Below, one piece after another: positions 17,837-26,816 of a DNA stretch of 64,000 nt. The first letter of the stretch is position 1. The number at the start of each line of letters is the position of its first letter. This stretch comes from Paracoccus saliphilus (lineage in GTDB: Bacteria; Pseudomonadota; Alphaproteobacteria; Rhodobacterales; Rhodobacteraceae): positions 2,480,001 through 2,544,000 of the forward strand of contig NZ_CP067140.1 of assembly GCF_028553805.1 (NCBI RefSeq), given 5' to 3'. The notes beneath the pieces are model-generated. The model was not told where the DNA came from and ran no database searches. It saw only the letters and a list, made by a program, of their open reading frames with translations. The position numbers and the translations under genes were made by a program.

Positions 17837-19294
17837 TTACTGGCCCGGGTTCTTGTAGGAGCCGCGGAACTCGACGGCCGCCGCGCCGAAGATGTGGCGG
17901 GCATTCATGACCACCGCATCGGGATTCATGCCCTCGATGGTCTGGACCGTGGGCGCATTGTAGCCCTCGAGATAGGCATGGGCGATCGGCGGCAGATCGC
18001 TGGAGACCAGGTACCAGGCTGTATCCGAGCCTCCAGCGGCCGCGCCGAGATTGGCCACCACGCTCGGCTGCAGCGAGGATTTGTACGGGTTTACATCGCC
18101 ATCCTTGTTGGGCGTCACCGTGGTGGCAAATTGCAACGCGACCAGTTCGAGCGCCGGTGGCACGATCAACCGATCGGGCTCGACCTGCATGAAATCGTCC
18201 TTGTCGGTCGAACCGAAGACCCGCTGTTCCCACATCGCCTTGCGCGCCTTGGCGACATTGGCTGCGTTGATCACCCCGGCCGTGCCGAGATTGTTGTGAT
18301 CGGCATGAAACAGCGCCTTGCCGTCCGATTTGAGCTTGGCATTGTTGCGGATCAGCGACCAGACCATGGCGCTTTCCATGGTGCGTGCGGCCATGGCGAA
18401 CTCGGTCGGGATGCGCTGGAAGGCGCCCATATCGTCATTGACCACCGCCTCGAAGGTCAGCTTGATGGTCCGGCCCCGGCGCTCGACCTTCAGCCCCTCG
18501 GCCTCGTCGGCCAGGGTGGCGGATTGATATTCGCCATTCTCCTGGACCGGTTTCAGCGAGAAATCCCCGCCGAAGCGGACCGAATGCAGTTCCCGGAAAT
18601 CCGTCGCCGTCAGCGGCGTGCCGGTGACCATCTGCCAGGACGCATTGCGGCGCTGATAGGCCGCGAGCAGGGATCGGTTCATCACCTCGGTGGTGACATA
18701 GGCAAAATCGCTGATCCCATGCGCGCCGCCCATCATGGTGGTGGCGCGCATGCCGCGCCGGATGGTCTCGGCATCGTTATAGCCCCGGCCGGGTCCCGCG
18801 AGTTCCATGGCGAGATGGCGCAGGCGCATGCCCCGGAATTGCTCCGCCGGCCCTTCACCCTGCCCCATCAGCGCCCCGATCATCCCCTCCATCCGGGTCT
18901 CGGATTCGTCGCGGGTGATCGTACTGCGGGGATTGGCGGAACGGCCCGGGGCTTCCGAGGCGGCCAGCATGGTCAGGACCTGCGCGCTGGCAGCGTCAGC
19001 ACTGACGCCCGTGTCGATCAGTTCATCGACCTGCGCCTGCATCAGCCGGCCCGAGGTCACGAAACTGGCCGTCATCTCGCGGATGCCGCGCACGCGGCTC
19101 CGCTCGCCCGCCAGAATATCCTCGGCCGAGGGTGCCTGCAGGCGCGTGGGCTCCGCCGGCTGCGGTGCGGACACCGGTGCCGGAGTTCCAGCCGGGGCCT
19201 GCATCGTGGCCGTGCCTGCAGGCGGGGTCTCATGCGCCGGATCGGCGGCGGGGGGATTGGCCGGTGTTCCGGCCGTCTTCGCTTTGTCAGCCAT
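17837..19294 (-). CDS. Scaffold-capsid product from an internal start
   Basis: Codon 246 of the fusion is ATG (19292-19294), preceded by AAGGAGGCCAAC, an ideal ribosome site at normal spacing. Initiation here would give a 485-residue scaffold-capsid protein lacking the protease. This resembles Nu3 made inside lambda C, where the internal product is needed in excess. The internal product has not been shown; it is predicted from the ribosome site. Confidence 0.6.
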   Translation of the reverse strand: MADKAKTAGTPANPPAADPAHETPPAGTATMQAPAGTPAPVSAPQPAEPTRLQAPSAEDILAGERSRVRGIREMTASFVTSGRLMQAQVDELIDTGVSADAASAQVLTMLAASEAPGRSANPRSTITRDESETRMEGMIGALMGQGEGPAEQFRGMRLRHLAMELAGPGRGYNDAETIRRGMRATTMMGGAHGISDFAYVTTEVMNRSLLAAYQRRNASWQMVTGTPLTATDFRELHSVRFGGDFSLKPVQENGEYQSATLADEAEGLKVERRGRTIKLTFEAVVNDDMGAFQRIPTEFAMAARTMESAMVWSLIRNNAKLKSDGKALFHADHNNLGTAGVINAANVAKARKAMWEQRVFGSTDKDDFMQVEPDRLIVPPALELVALQFATTVTPNKDGDVNPYKSSLQPSVVANLGAAAGGSDTAWYLVSSDLPPIAHAYLEGYNAPTVQTIEGMNPDAVVMNARHIFGAAAVEFRGSYKNPGQ

Positions 19295-20029
19295 GTTGGC
19301 CTCCTTCTGGTTGTCTTGCTCTCGGGTGGTGGATGGGTGATCAGGGCGGTTGCCGCGTTCACCGGATCGATGATCGGCCATGCGCATCAGCAGGCGTTCG
19401 CGGCCGCGCAGATACAGCTCCTGCGCCTGGTCCTTCGTGCGGACCTCGGTCAGCATCGAGGTCTGGGGCGCCGCGGCCTCGCCCTCGTCCAGGACCCTGT
19501 CGGCGAAGCCCGTATCGATGGCGGGCTGCGGGCCCAGCCAGGTCTCGGCCCTCATGATCGCCCGGGCCTTGTCCGGGCTGATGCCCGCGGCGGCCGCATA
19601 GACCGAGGCATAGGTGCTGGAGACGACGCCCAGCATCTCGGCATGCCGCCTGGCCTCGTCCTCGGTCCCGAAAAACGCCCCCGACGGATCATGGATCATC
19701 AGATGCGAGCCGGCCGACATCAGGCGCTCATCGCCCGCCATGAAGATCAGCGAGGCCGCAGAGGCCGCCAGCCCCTCGACGATGATCCGGCAGCCGCCGG
19801 GATGACCGGCGAGGATGGTCCGGATCTGCTCGCCGGCATCGGCATGGCCGCCGGGGGAATTGATCCGCACGGTCACGCGGCCCTCGCCGAGCTCGGCAAG
19901 CGCCCGTCGAACCTTGGACGGACAGAAATAGATATCCTCCTCCCACATCCAGCCCGCCCAGGAATCATCGATGACATTACCGCTGAGGATCAGTTCACCA
20001 TTGAAGATCAGATCACTGCCCGTGTTCAT
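17837..20029 (-). CDS. Prohead protease / scaffold / major capsid fusion protein
   Basis: The 730-residue protein starts MNTGSDLIFNGELILSGNVI at the ATG overlapping the portal end by 17 bases. Residues 30-190 are a ClpP-like serine protease: INSPGG at 56-61, a serine nucleophile in EGLAASAASL (S90 or S93) and His113 in MIHDP. A Pro/Ala-rich linker (about 246-310) and a helical scaffold-like part follow. From about 410 onward it resembles a Mu-T/HK97-type major capsid protein (ELHSVRFGGDFSLKPVQENG). NCBI annotators call this arrangement a protease/capsid fusion. The protease should release the capsid part during maturation. Confidence 0.87.
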   Translation of the reverse strand: MNTGSDLIFNGELILSGNVIDDSWAGWMWEEDIYFCPSKVRRALAELGEGRVTVRINSPGGHADAGEQIRTILAGHPGGCRIIVEGLAASAASLIFMAGDERLMSAGSHLMIHDPSGAFFGTEDEARRHAEMLGVVSSTYASVYAAAAGISPDKARAIMRAETWLGPQPAIDTGFADRVLDEGEAAAPQTSMLTEVRTKDQAQELYLRGRERLLMRMADHRSGERGNRPDHPSTTREQDNQKEANMADKAKTAGTPANPPAADPAHETPPAGTATMQAPAGTPAPVSAPQPAEPTRLQAPSAEDILAGERSRVRGIREMTASFVTSGRLMQAQVDELIDTGVSADAASAQVLTMLAASEAPGRSANPRSTITRDESETRMEGMIGALMGQGEGPAEQFRGMRLRHLAMELAGPGRGYNDAETIRRGMRATTMMGGAHGISDFAYVTTEVMNRSLLAAYQRRNASWQMVTGTPLTATDFRELHSVRFGGDFSLKPVQENGEYQSATLADEAEGLKVERRGRTIKLTFEAVVNDDMGAFQRIPTEFAMAARTMESAMVWSLIRNNAKLKSDGKALFHADHNNLGTAGVINAANVAKARKAMWEQRVFGSTDKDDFMQVEPDRLIVPPALELVALQFATTVTPNKDGDVNPYKSSLQPSVVANLGAAAGGSDTAWYLVSSDLPPIAHAYLEGYNAPTVQTIEGMNPDAVVMNARHIFGAAAVEFRGSYKNPGQ

Positions 20030-21488
20030 GCGCGTCTTCCTTTTCTTCTGCGGGGATCTCTGCGGGCAAAGCCGCAGGTTCCGGTTTGACAGTTCCAACC
20101 GAGGGCAGCCCGGCCGCCTTGTCGGCTTCCAGGTCCTGTTTGCGCTCTTCGCGGATACGTTCGGGATCGCGGCCAAGTTCGCGCTGCACGCCCTGGCGGC
20201 TGTTCAGCCCGGTCTCGACCTCCTCGGCCATGGCGCGGATTTCCTTGGTCGGATCGACAAGGATGCGCCGCGGCGGCGTCCAGTCCAGGGTGAAGTTCAG
20301 TCTGCCAAGATTGGCAACGCGCAGCCCCTCGCGGAACCAGCGTTCCATGCCGGCACCGAACTGGGCGATCATCAGTCCGCGCTGCCACATGCGCACCAGC
20401 CGGTCCATCTCGTTGCGGCCCAACCGCCCCGAGGAGAAGTTCACCCTCTCCAGGTCGACGGCGAGCGATTCATAGGTGACGCCGATCCCGGCCGCGATGG
20501 CGCGCAGCCCCTGTTTCATGAACTCCGAATAACCCTCGACCCTGGGCGGATCGACCACCACGGCATCGGCATCGGGGGGCAGCTCGACCACCGCGCCGGG
20601 GGACAGCTCGTCGAGCCCGGCGCCCGGCTTGGCGGGACGCTGCGCGCCCGGCGCCCATTTGACCAGGATCGCCAGCAGGGCCGAGATGCGCTGCTTGAGG
20701 ATCTGCGCCTCCTGGTAATCCGACAACTCGCCAAGCGTCATCATCACCGGCGCCAGCCAGGGCACCCCGCGCAGCTGGCCGGGCCGGTCGAAGCGGCGCA
20801 GATGGATCACGTCGGACCAATGCACCCGTGTCGAGGCCAAGGCTTTGCGGCTGCGCACCGCACCCGGATGCTCGTTATAGATATGATAGGCCTCGATCGC
20901 GCCGGTGGGCCCGTATTCGACACCTTCGATGACCAGGTTGTCGCCCCAGCTCTGCCGCGTGACATCGAGGCAATCCACCTCGACCAGCTCGACCTGGTAC
21001 GGCAGGGCGAGACCGGCGCCGAAGGGACCGTTCCGCCAGCGCCGCCGCAGCAGCACCTCGCCATCGGAGAACACCGCCGACATGCAAATCTGCTGCATCT
21101 CGAAGAGATCGTATTCGCCGATCGCATCGATATCACTGCTCAGCAGATGCTGCTTGATCAGCGCCTCGATCTTCTCCTTGCCGGCGGCATCCGTGCTGCG
21201 CACCGAGGGCACGATCCCCTCGCCGACCACGTTGGAGACCACCACGTCGCGGGCCCGCGCCGCATAGGCGCGGTTGCGGATCATGTCGCGGCTGAGCTGG
21301 CGCAGCCGGGCGCGCGAGCCATAGGCCGCGGCATCGGCCGCCGTGGCCGGCGCCTTCCAGCCATAGCTCCGGCGGCCCCGAGAGGCGGCGTCATAGTTCA
21401 TCACCACCGCAGCCTGGGCGCGGGCCGTGGCCCGTCTGAGCCCGGCGGCGGGCGAGACCATGGCGATGGCGCGATCGAGCAGGTTCAT
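20013..21488 (-). CDS. Lambda-family portal protein
   Basis: The 491-residue protein begins MNLLDRAIAMVSPAAGLRRA. Typical lambda-B/TIGR01539-like features include GSRARLRQLSRDMIRNRAYA, then VSNVVGEGIVPS and a distal VTYESLAVDLERVNFSSGR. The ATG shares a base with the gpW-like stop (TGATG). It forms the dodecameric vertex through which the terminase pumps DNA. The C-terminus is charged (PAEEKEDAHEHGQ). Confidence 0.88.
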   Translation of the reverse strand: MNLLDRAIAMVSPAAGLRRATARAQAAVVMNYDAASRGRRSYGWKAPATAADAAAYGSRARLRQLSRDMIRNRAYAARARDVVVSNVVGEGIVPSVRSTDAAGKEKIEALIKQHLLSSDIDAIGEYDLFEMQQICMSAVFSDGEVLLRRRWRNGPFGAGLALPYQVELVEVDCLDVTRQSWGDNLVIEGVEYGPTGAIEAYHIYNEHPGAVRSRKALASTRVHWSDVIHLRRFDRPGQLRGVPWLAPVMMTLGELSDYQEAQILKQRISALLAILVKWAPGAQRPAKPGAGLDELSPGAVVELPPDADAVVVDPPRVEGYSEFMKQGLRAIAAGIGVTYESLAVDLERVNFSSGRLGRNEMDRLVRMWQRGLMIAQFGAGMERWFREGLRVANLGRLNFTLDWTPPRRILVDPTKEIRAMAEEVETGLNSRQGVQRELGRDPERIREERKQDLEADKAAGLPSVGTVKPEPAALPAEIPAEEKEDAHEHGQ

Positions 21489-21688
21489 CACAGCCCCCGC
21501 GTGGTCAGCGGGTAGCTGATCCGGGCTAGGTTGTCGGCACCGGAGATCTCCGCCTTCATATAGGCGATGATCTCCTTCAGCTCGGCCACGGATCGGAAGC
21601 TGAGCTTCTCTCCCGCCACCTCGGCGCTGGTCACGCCCCTGGCGAACAGGGATTCGACCCGGGCCACATCGGCCTGTGTAAACGCCAT
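21488..21688 (-). CDS. gpW-like head-tail joining protein
   Basis: The 66-residue protein resembles lambda gpW: two helices around a beta hairpin, with FTQADVARVESLFARGV and a second helix VAELKEIIAYMKAEISG. It lies between terminase large subunit and portal, the W position of lambda, and overlaps both by one base. Confidence 0.75.
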   Translation of the reverse strand: MAFTQADVARVESLFARGVTSAEVAGEKLSFRSVAELKEIIAYMKAEISGADNLARISYPLTTRGL

Positions 21689-23856
21689 CAGCGCCTCCTG
21701 AGATAATTGATCTGGCGCGGCAGATCGGCCTGCGCCGGTTCATCCGTGCCGCGCGCCTCCTCGACCTGGTCGAGCGGCACCAGATGCGGGTTGAGATTGC
21801 CGGCCACGCACCAGGCGGGCGGGGCCTCCCAGTTCACCCGGTTGAGACCGAGATGCTCGGCCAGCGCCAATGCCTGGACCGAATGATCGAGGCTTTCATT
21901 GCGCTGGACGCCCTTCCTGAGTTCCCAGCCCTTGTCGGTGCGCTGCTCGGCGAGATGCTCGGCAATATGCTCGGCCTCCATCCAGCCGGGGATGTGCTGG
22001 GCCCCGATCGGGGTATCGAGGCGGCCAAGCGCGGCGGCCACCGAATCCTTGAGCCGGTCGACGGCCATGTTCAGCAGCTTGATGCCGCGCGCCTTCTTGC
22101 CGCCCGAGGCCCGTTCCGGGGCTTCATGCCAGACGCGATCGCGCTGGTTGAAGCCCGCCCGGCCGATCGACAGGAAGAAGCGATGGCCCATCCCCTTGCG
22201 GGCCTGCTTGCGCCAGAACTTTTCCGCATTGTCCGACCAGCCCTTCGGCCCGTTGAAATCGATCACGACAGCGACCGGCCTCACCCCCCAGCTCTCGCCC
22301 TCCACCGGGTAGACGCGCTCGGCCAGTTCCGCCAGCACCGCCGCATCCTCGGCATAGCGGCCGGGATCGATGGCGCGATACTTGCCGTCATCGCCCTTCG
22401 CGCTCGGCGCATCATCAGGCGGCTGGTGGATCGCGAAGCGCTCGAGCGCCACCCGCTCGCCCTCGGCGCCCCAGGCCATGGCCATGACCTCGAAGCGATT
22501 GCCCTGCACATCGACCATCACCGTGACGAAGCGCGCCCAGGCCGGGGCGATGCCTTTCGGGATCGCCAGGGCGTGATCGCGCAGGGTCTCCGCGGTGAGC
22601 GCATCCTCGTCGCCCTCCTTGGGGCGGCGATAAGGGATGCCGATCTCGGTATAATGCACCCCTTTGAGATCGAGATCGTCACCGGAGATCTCCAGGCCGC
22701 GCCGGGCGGTCTCGTAGCGCTCGACCAATCCGGACCAGGAGGCGAAGGCCGCCGCCGCGCCATTCAGGGCATAGCTGGCAAAGGGCACGTTGCGGATCGC
22801 CGCGTCATCGATCCGGACCAGCTGGCGCTGGCCGGTGGCCGCGTCCACCTCGCGGCCCTCGTGGAGCCAGCCGCCATGATGCGCCAGGGCGTGGCGGTTC
22901 AGCTCTCCCTTGTGCCGATGCGGCAGCACCGAGCCGCAATGCGGGCAGACCATCGCCGCCATGTCGCCGGCCTCGCCCGGATCGAGATCGGGATTGTAAT
23001 TCAGCCGGTCGAAGCGGGGTTCGAAGAGCCCGGCGCAATCCGGGCATTCCCAGTACCAGCGTCCCCGCGTGCCTTCGTTGTAGAGATTGACGATCCCGCC
23101 GCTGGTGGCGGGCAGCAGATGCGGCTCGAGCGGGCTGGCCTCGCGGGCGGTCTCCTCGTCGACCGGGAAGGCCGGGGTGCTTTCCACGAAGACGCAGCCT
23201 CGGCTCAGGAAGGTCCGGATCCGTTGCAGCGCCATGCCGAAGGGCGAGGCTTCGGGGGCGTCCTTCGGGCCCAGCCTTTGCGGCATGTGATCGTAATCGG
23301 TCAGCAGCACCAGGCGCTGCGAGCGCGAGGAGAGCTGGTTGGCGACCGGGTAGCCGATGGCCAGCCGCATGCCCTTGAAGCGCTTGCGGCTGAAGGTGCT
23401 GTCCTCGCGCGCGCGACCGAGCCGTTCATGCAGCGCCGGGCTGTTCATGATCGCCGGATCGAGCTTTTCCTCGACCCAGGCATCGGCATCGGTCTTGGTC
23501 ATATGGATCAGCTGCACCGGGCCCGGCGCGCAGGTAACCGCATGGGCGGCGACCGAGAGCAGCATCTGGCTCTTGCCGCTTTGCGACGGGCCGGTGAAGA
23601 TCACCGCCTTGAAGCGGCGCGACTGCGAGACATCCTGCGGCTCGACCGTATAGGGCGCGACATTCCTGTCATAGGCGCTCCATTTACCCGCGACCGGAAC
23701 CCGCAAGGCCCGTTCGGCCGCGTCGGTGACGGTGATCCGGTTCGGTGGATCGAGCAGCGGCAGCGCATCGGCGACGATTTCTTCGGGCGTCAGGAAAGGC
23801 GGCAGCGGCGGCAGGCGATCCATCCCGCCCCGCCCGAAATCCGGCATCTCGACCAT
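21688..23856 (-). CDS. Terminase large subunit, GpA family
   Basis: The 722-residue protein has Walker A GPSQSGKS at 89-96 and a Walker B-like LVLLTDYDHM near 182-191. A zinc-like cysteine pair set (CPDC and CPHC) lies near 270-310, and a nuclease half follows after about 430 (VTVMVDVQGNRFEVMAMAWG). These match lambda gpA-type packaging ATPase-nucleases, which cut cohesive ends at cos. The start overlaps the small-subunit stop by one base. The phage should therefore package by a cos mechanism; I could not locate cos by eye. Confidence 0.9.
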   Translation of the reverse strand: MVEMPDFGRGGMDRLPPLPPFLTPEEIVADALPLLDPPNRITVTDAAERALRVPVAGKWSAYDRNVAPYTVEPQDVSQSRRFKAVIFTGPSQSGKSQMLLSVAAHAVTCAPGPVQLIHMTKTDADAWVEEKLDPAIMNSPALHERLGRAREDSTFSRKRFKGMRLAIGYPVANQLSSRSQRLVLLTDYDHMPQRLGPKDAPEASPFGMALQRIRTFLSRGCVFVESTPAFPVDEETAREASPLEPHLLPATSGGIVNLYNEGTRGRWYWECPDCAGLFEPRFDRLNYNPDLDPGEAGDMAAMVCPHCGSVLPHRHKGELNRHALAHHGGWLHEGREVDAATGQRQLVRIDDAAIRNVPFASYALNGAAAAFASWSGLVERYETARRGLEISGDDLDLKGVHYTEIGIPYRRPKEGDEDALTAETLRDHALAIPKGIAPAWARFVTVMVDVQGNRFEVMAMAWGAEGERVALERFAIHQPPDDAPSAKGDDGKYRAIDPGRYAEDAAVLAELAERVYPVEGESWGVRPVAVVIDFNGPKGWSDNAEKFWRKQARKGMGHRFFLSIGRAGFNQRDRVWHEAPERASGGKKARGIKLLNMAVDRLKDSVAAALGRLDTPIGAQHIPGWMEAEHIAEHLAEQRTDKGWELRKGVQRNESLDHSVQALALAEHLGLNRVNWEAPPAWCVAGNLNPHLVPLDQVEEARGTDEPAQADLPRQINYLRRR

Positions 23857-24521
23857 CAGAGCCCCAGCTCGGCCTGTTTGCCGGTCATCGGCACAACCAC
23901 ACCGCTGCGCTCCAGCAACTGTTCAACCTGCTGGCGAATATCCATGCGCGCCTGATCGCAGCGCTCCTCCAGCTGGGCGACCTGTTGAGCCGACAGCCCG
24001 AAGTTCATCTCGGCATAGTCGGGCAGCGTATCCATCTCCGCGCCGATCGAGACGAAGATATCCTCAAACACCGCCCGGACCCGGTCCTTCCTGACCAGAT
24101 CGCCGCGCTGCTCTGCCACACGGTTGCGATGATACTCGGCCTCGGCCATCGCCCGGATCTCGGCCGGGGTGAGGTGCCCGATCTCACGCTCGGTATCGGT
24201 GTCATGGTTCAGAAACGCCAGCCGGTTCTGGCGGTCGGATTCGCTCTGCTGACGGCGCGCGGCTTCGTCACTGGCGTCGCGCCATTGCCGCCAGGCCCAG
24301 CAATGCGCGAGGTTGAACTCGTAAGACACACCGTTCCGCCCGCCCGAGGCCACAGGCATGCCCTTGGCAATCCAATCCGTGATCGTATTCTCGGATTTGC
24401 AGAAGATTGTCGCGAGCCGCGAGCGGCTCACAGGTTGGCCGTCATCCACTGCCCCCTCAGGCAGGGGCCATGCCGCAACATCCAGCACCTCCCCGGTGCT
24501 GAGGGTGATCAGGTCTGACAT
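23856..24521 (-). CDS. Terminase small subunit (Nu1/DUF1441-like)
   Basis: The ATG at 24521 follows GAAGAGGAAATCACCG, so I prefer it to an upstream ATG inside a triplet repeat. The 221-residue protein has an N-terminal winged-helix-like motif (VSRSRLATIFCKSENTITDW) and a long charged C-terminal helical part that should bind the large subunit. It should recognise the packaging site. It is first in the packaging block. Confidence 0.8.
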   Translation of the reverse strand: MSDLITLSTGEVLDVAAWPLPEGAVDDGQPVSRSRLATIFCKSENTITDWIAKGMPVASGGRNGVSYEFNLAHCWAWRQWRDASDEAARRQQSESDRQNRLAFLNHDTDTEREIGHLTPAEIRAMAEAEYHRNRVAEQRGDLVRKDRVRAVFEDIFVSIGAEMDTLPDYAEMNFGLSAQQVAQLEERCDQARMDIRQQVEQLLERSGVVVPMTGKQAELGL

Positions 24522-24540
24522 CGGTGATTTCCTCTTCAAG

Positions 24541-24567
24541 AACAACAACAACAAGGACAACAACAAC
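24541..24567. repeat. AAC triplet repeat upstream of terminase genes
   Basis: Runs of AAC interrupted once by AAGG cover 27 bases in the untranslated gap between the Z-like gene and the terminase start. It could be an unstructured leader or a slippage-prone tract; no function can be assigned. Confidence 0.5.
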
Positions 24568-24651
24568 CCCTCGCGGAAATTGCTGGCCTAAATGTGGCGG
24601 GGTGCGAATTACCCCCGTGCCGGGCATGGCCGGGAAGGACCCGCGCCGATC

Positions 24652-25365
24652 TCAGCCTCGACTGGCCGCCCGCTCGACCATCTTCGCGATGGTGCGCTGC
24701 AAGTGCACCGGCAACCGGCGGGCCGAGACCGCCTCGGTCCCGTCGAAGAAGCCGAGCCGTTGGCGATATTCCGGCACGGCGGTGGTGAAGTGCAGGACTT
24801 TCTTGATCGAGCCATCCGGATTGCGTTTCCAGATCCCCGAGGACAGGCGCGAACTCGCGGCGGGCAGGAAATAACCGGCGCGGCGGCGTCTGCGGGTGCC
24901 GCCTGTTGCGGCGGCGGCCGGTGCCTGTCTCGAAACCGCGGCCAGCGCCTGGTTGCGTTCACTGGGGGACCAGTTGCCATAGGCGTTCAGCTTGGCTCCG
25001 GCGGCCGGAACCGCCGCGCTGATCTTACCATCATGCCCCAGGCGCGATGACAGCAGAGCCTCCAGCCCAGTCTGCCCCCGCTTGCCACCGAATTCCTCGA
25101 CCTTCAGGTAATGGCGACGCCCGACCGAGGGCCGTTCCATCACCTTCGCCTCCAACAGCGACGGCTTGGCCCGCCAGACCATGAAGGCGTTCTTCGTGAA
25201 CTGCGTCGGGCGGTCGAATACCTGGTCCATCCGCCCCTGCACATGCTTGAGCACGTCATCCGCCGTGTCGTTCAGCGCCCAGACCGCCGCCGTCCTCGCG
25301 TCGCGATCTGAAAGGCGGCGCAGGTTGGCCTGCAGCGCGCGATCGTCAAGTGAAAGTTGCAGCAT
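24652..25365 (-). CDS. Phage virion-like protein, possibly minor tail Z-like
   Basis: The 237-residue protein begins MLQLSLDDRALQANLRRLSD and has AAVWALNDTADDVLKHVQGR, then FDRPTQFTKNAFMVWRAK. The opening Ala-rich helix and basic middle resemble lambda gpZ-type minor tail proteins, but here it precedes the terminase genes instead of following the joiner. It is the first gene of the late leftward operon. Assignment is weak. Confidence 0.55.
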   Translation of the reverse strand: MLQLSLDDRALQANLRRLSDRDARTAAVWALNDTADDVLKHVQGRMDQVFDRPTQFTKNAFMVWRAKPSLLEAKVMERPSVGRRHYLKVEEFGGKRGQTGLEALLSSRLGHDGKISAAVPAAGAKLNAYGNWSPSERNQALAAVSRQAPAAAATGGTRRRRRAGYFLPAASSRLSSGIWKRNPDGSIKKVLHFTTAVPEYRQRLGFFDGTEAVSARRLPVHLQRTIAKMVERAASRG

Positions 25366-25418
25366 CTATTATCCTTGATATATGCAAAACTTCCATCCGA
25401 TCGGCAGGACGACACGCC

Positions 25419-25607
25419 ATGAGAGGCACAAAAGCGCTTTATCTGATCGCTATCTGCTGCGCCCTGCTGCTTGGCTGGGCTTTCGGCTCTGCGTATCCAA
25501 TTCCGTTATGGCCGAGTTCAGACTGCCATCGCCTTGGAGGTGCGATCCGCACAACTCAAGGTCCCGGCAAACCAACAGAGTGCATCATACCGTGGGACGA
25601 CCACTGA
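25419..25607 (+). CDS. Small membrane protein
   Basis: The 62-residue product from ATG 25419 has one hydrophobic segment (ALYLIAICCALLLGWAFG) and a short Cys-containing periplasmic-type tail. Start chosen because upstream codons overlap the divergent Z-like gene. It is read against the late operon, so it looks like prophage cargo. I considered a holin, but one transmembrane segment and the orientation give no firm support. Confidence 0.45.
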   Translation: MRGTKALYLIAICCALLLGWAFGSAYPIPLWPSSDCHRLGGAIRTTQGPGKPTECIIPWDDH

Positions 25608-25737
25608 ACTGCCAAACGAAGAGCGCGGCAATTGAATGAGGTTCCCTACACCCCTCGAGGCGTCATCGGCCTGCCTTGCGATACCTTGTCATTGGCGGCA
25701 TCATCCCATTGATTGCCTGACTTATTGGAGTGTTACC

Positions 25738-26187
25738 GTGAAACGGATCGCCTTACTTGCCACGCTTTTGATTCCGACGTGTGCCCTGGCTGAAACCACG
25801 GCTTTCATCCAAAAGAACGTCGAAGGACAAAACCAGATCGGCTTCCTCAACACGATGCCCGACGGTCGGGAGGTGATGTTAGCCATATCCTGCCCCATAG
25901 ATGAGCCGATGCACCTCGCAGGAGCATTGGATTTAGAAGCGGCCCCCCCATGGAACCCACTAGGTGAACGCGTCACGTTCAATCTGGACGGCCTTGCCAT
26001 CGAGCGGGAGATGGTCGCGTTCGATCAGTATCTGGTTCTTCCAACTGGAACGGAAGACGATATGCTGCGCGGAATTCTGAAAGCGGATAACGTATCAATT
26101 ACGGTGCAGAAGGACATAAACGCGGAATTTTCCTTGACGGAAGCTTTGCCGCATATCGAGGCATTCCGTTCACTTTGCACAAAATAA
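25738..26187 (+). CDS. Secreted hypothetical protein (prophage cargo)
   Basis: GTG at 25738 follows TTGGAG at normal spacing. The 149-residue product has a signal peptide (MKRIALLATLLIPTCALAET, cleavage probably after ALA) and a mature domain with two cysteines (SCPIDEP and RSLCTK), which could form a disulfide. It lies between late and early leftward operons, reads the other way and has lower GC than its neighbours, as lysogenic-conversion genes often do. I do not recognise the family. Confidence 0.65.
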   Translation: MKRIALLATLLIPTCALAETTAFIQKNVEGQNQIGFLNTMPDGREVMLAISCPIDEPMHLAGALDLEAAPPWNPLGERVTFNLDGLAIEREMVAFDQYLVLPTGTEDDMLRGILKADNVSITVQKDINAEFSLTEALPHIEAFRSLCTK

Positions 26188-26433
26188 ACGCATCGCACTG
26201 CTCCCTCGGTATCGCACGCCACCAAACCCGAAAATAGAAACGCCCGCGAGGGGATGATCCCTGCGGGCATACGTCTAGATGATGCCAATACTTATGCGCC
26301 CGTCCGTCCTAAGCAGTCAAGGAAGAATTTTTGCTTAGCAATGTCGAAGCAACCACATACGGCGGCTTTGAGCCCAAATTGACTTTGGCGCGCGGGTTCG
26401 GGATAGTCCGATGAAGGTAGTTCGGGTGACAAA
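26188..26433. other. Intergenic region in the cargo block
   Basis: Apart from the hairpin at 26242-26268 I see nothing definite here. Reading frames on both strands look random. Confidence 0.4.
26242..26268 (+). terminator. Terminator-like hairpin after the secreted cargo gene
   Basis: GCCCGC (26242-26247) and GCGGGC (26263-26268) enclose an inner GGGA/TCCC stem. It lies 55 bases after the secreted-protein stop. The downstream T-tract is poor, so efficiency is uncertain. Confidence 0.45.
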
Positions 26434-26715
26434 GTGCGATTTCTAAATAGACTGTTGCAAAGTCCGAGTAAGCGGGAACCAGAAAAGCAGCTGGTACTGG
26501 TCTTTATTCCTGCACTGGTCACTGTGCTGATTGCCGCTGAGAACAAGAAAGGTTCCCCTTTAGAAGAGGATGAGGTGCTCTCGATACGAGACAGTGCAGT
26601 TTGTATGGCAGTTAGATTTTCAGATGCGGTGGAGGCGGAGAGACGGCGTGGTTACCCTGACATAGCGCCCGAAACCGCATGGGAGGACTGGAAATCGTTG
26701 CGCCTTAAGTTGTGA
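26434..26715 (+). CDS. Hypothetical protein (prophage cargo)
   Basis: The 93-residue product from GTG 26434 has coding-like composition: a hydrophobic stretch LVFIPALVTVLIAAE, then an acidic, tryptophan-containing C-terminus (PDIAPETAWEDWKSLRLKL). The hydrophobic part is short for a membrane anchor. The ribosome site is weak. No family is recognised. Confidence 0.5.
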   Translation: MRFLNRLLQSPSKREPEKQLVLVFIPALVTVLIAAENKKGSPLEEDEVLSIRDSAVCMAVRFSDAVEAERRRGYPDIAPETAWEDWKSLRLKL

Positions 26716-26816
26716 ATTTGGCTCGTCCACATAGATGGCAGCTTTGTCCGCATTGTGTGAGCCCGCCCGGCCAGTGACCTTGCACTCGCAATGAATGACC
26801 GAAACGACGGGCCGCC

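Noticed and set aside
26449..26462. ACTGTTGCAAAGT, similar to terminal repeats of IS6-family elements
   Set aside because: It lies within a likely coding frame, has no partner repeat and no transposase is near.
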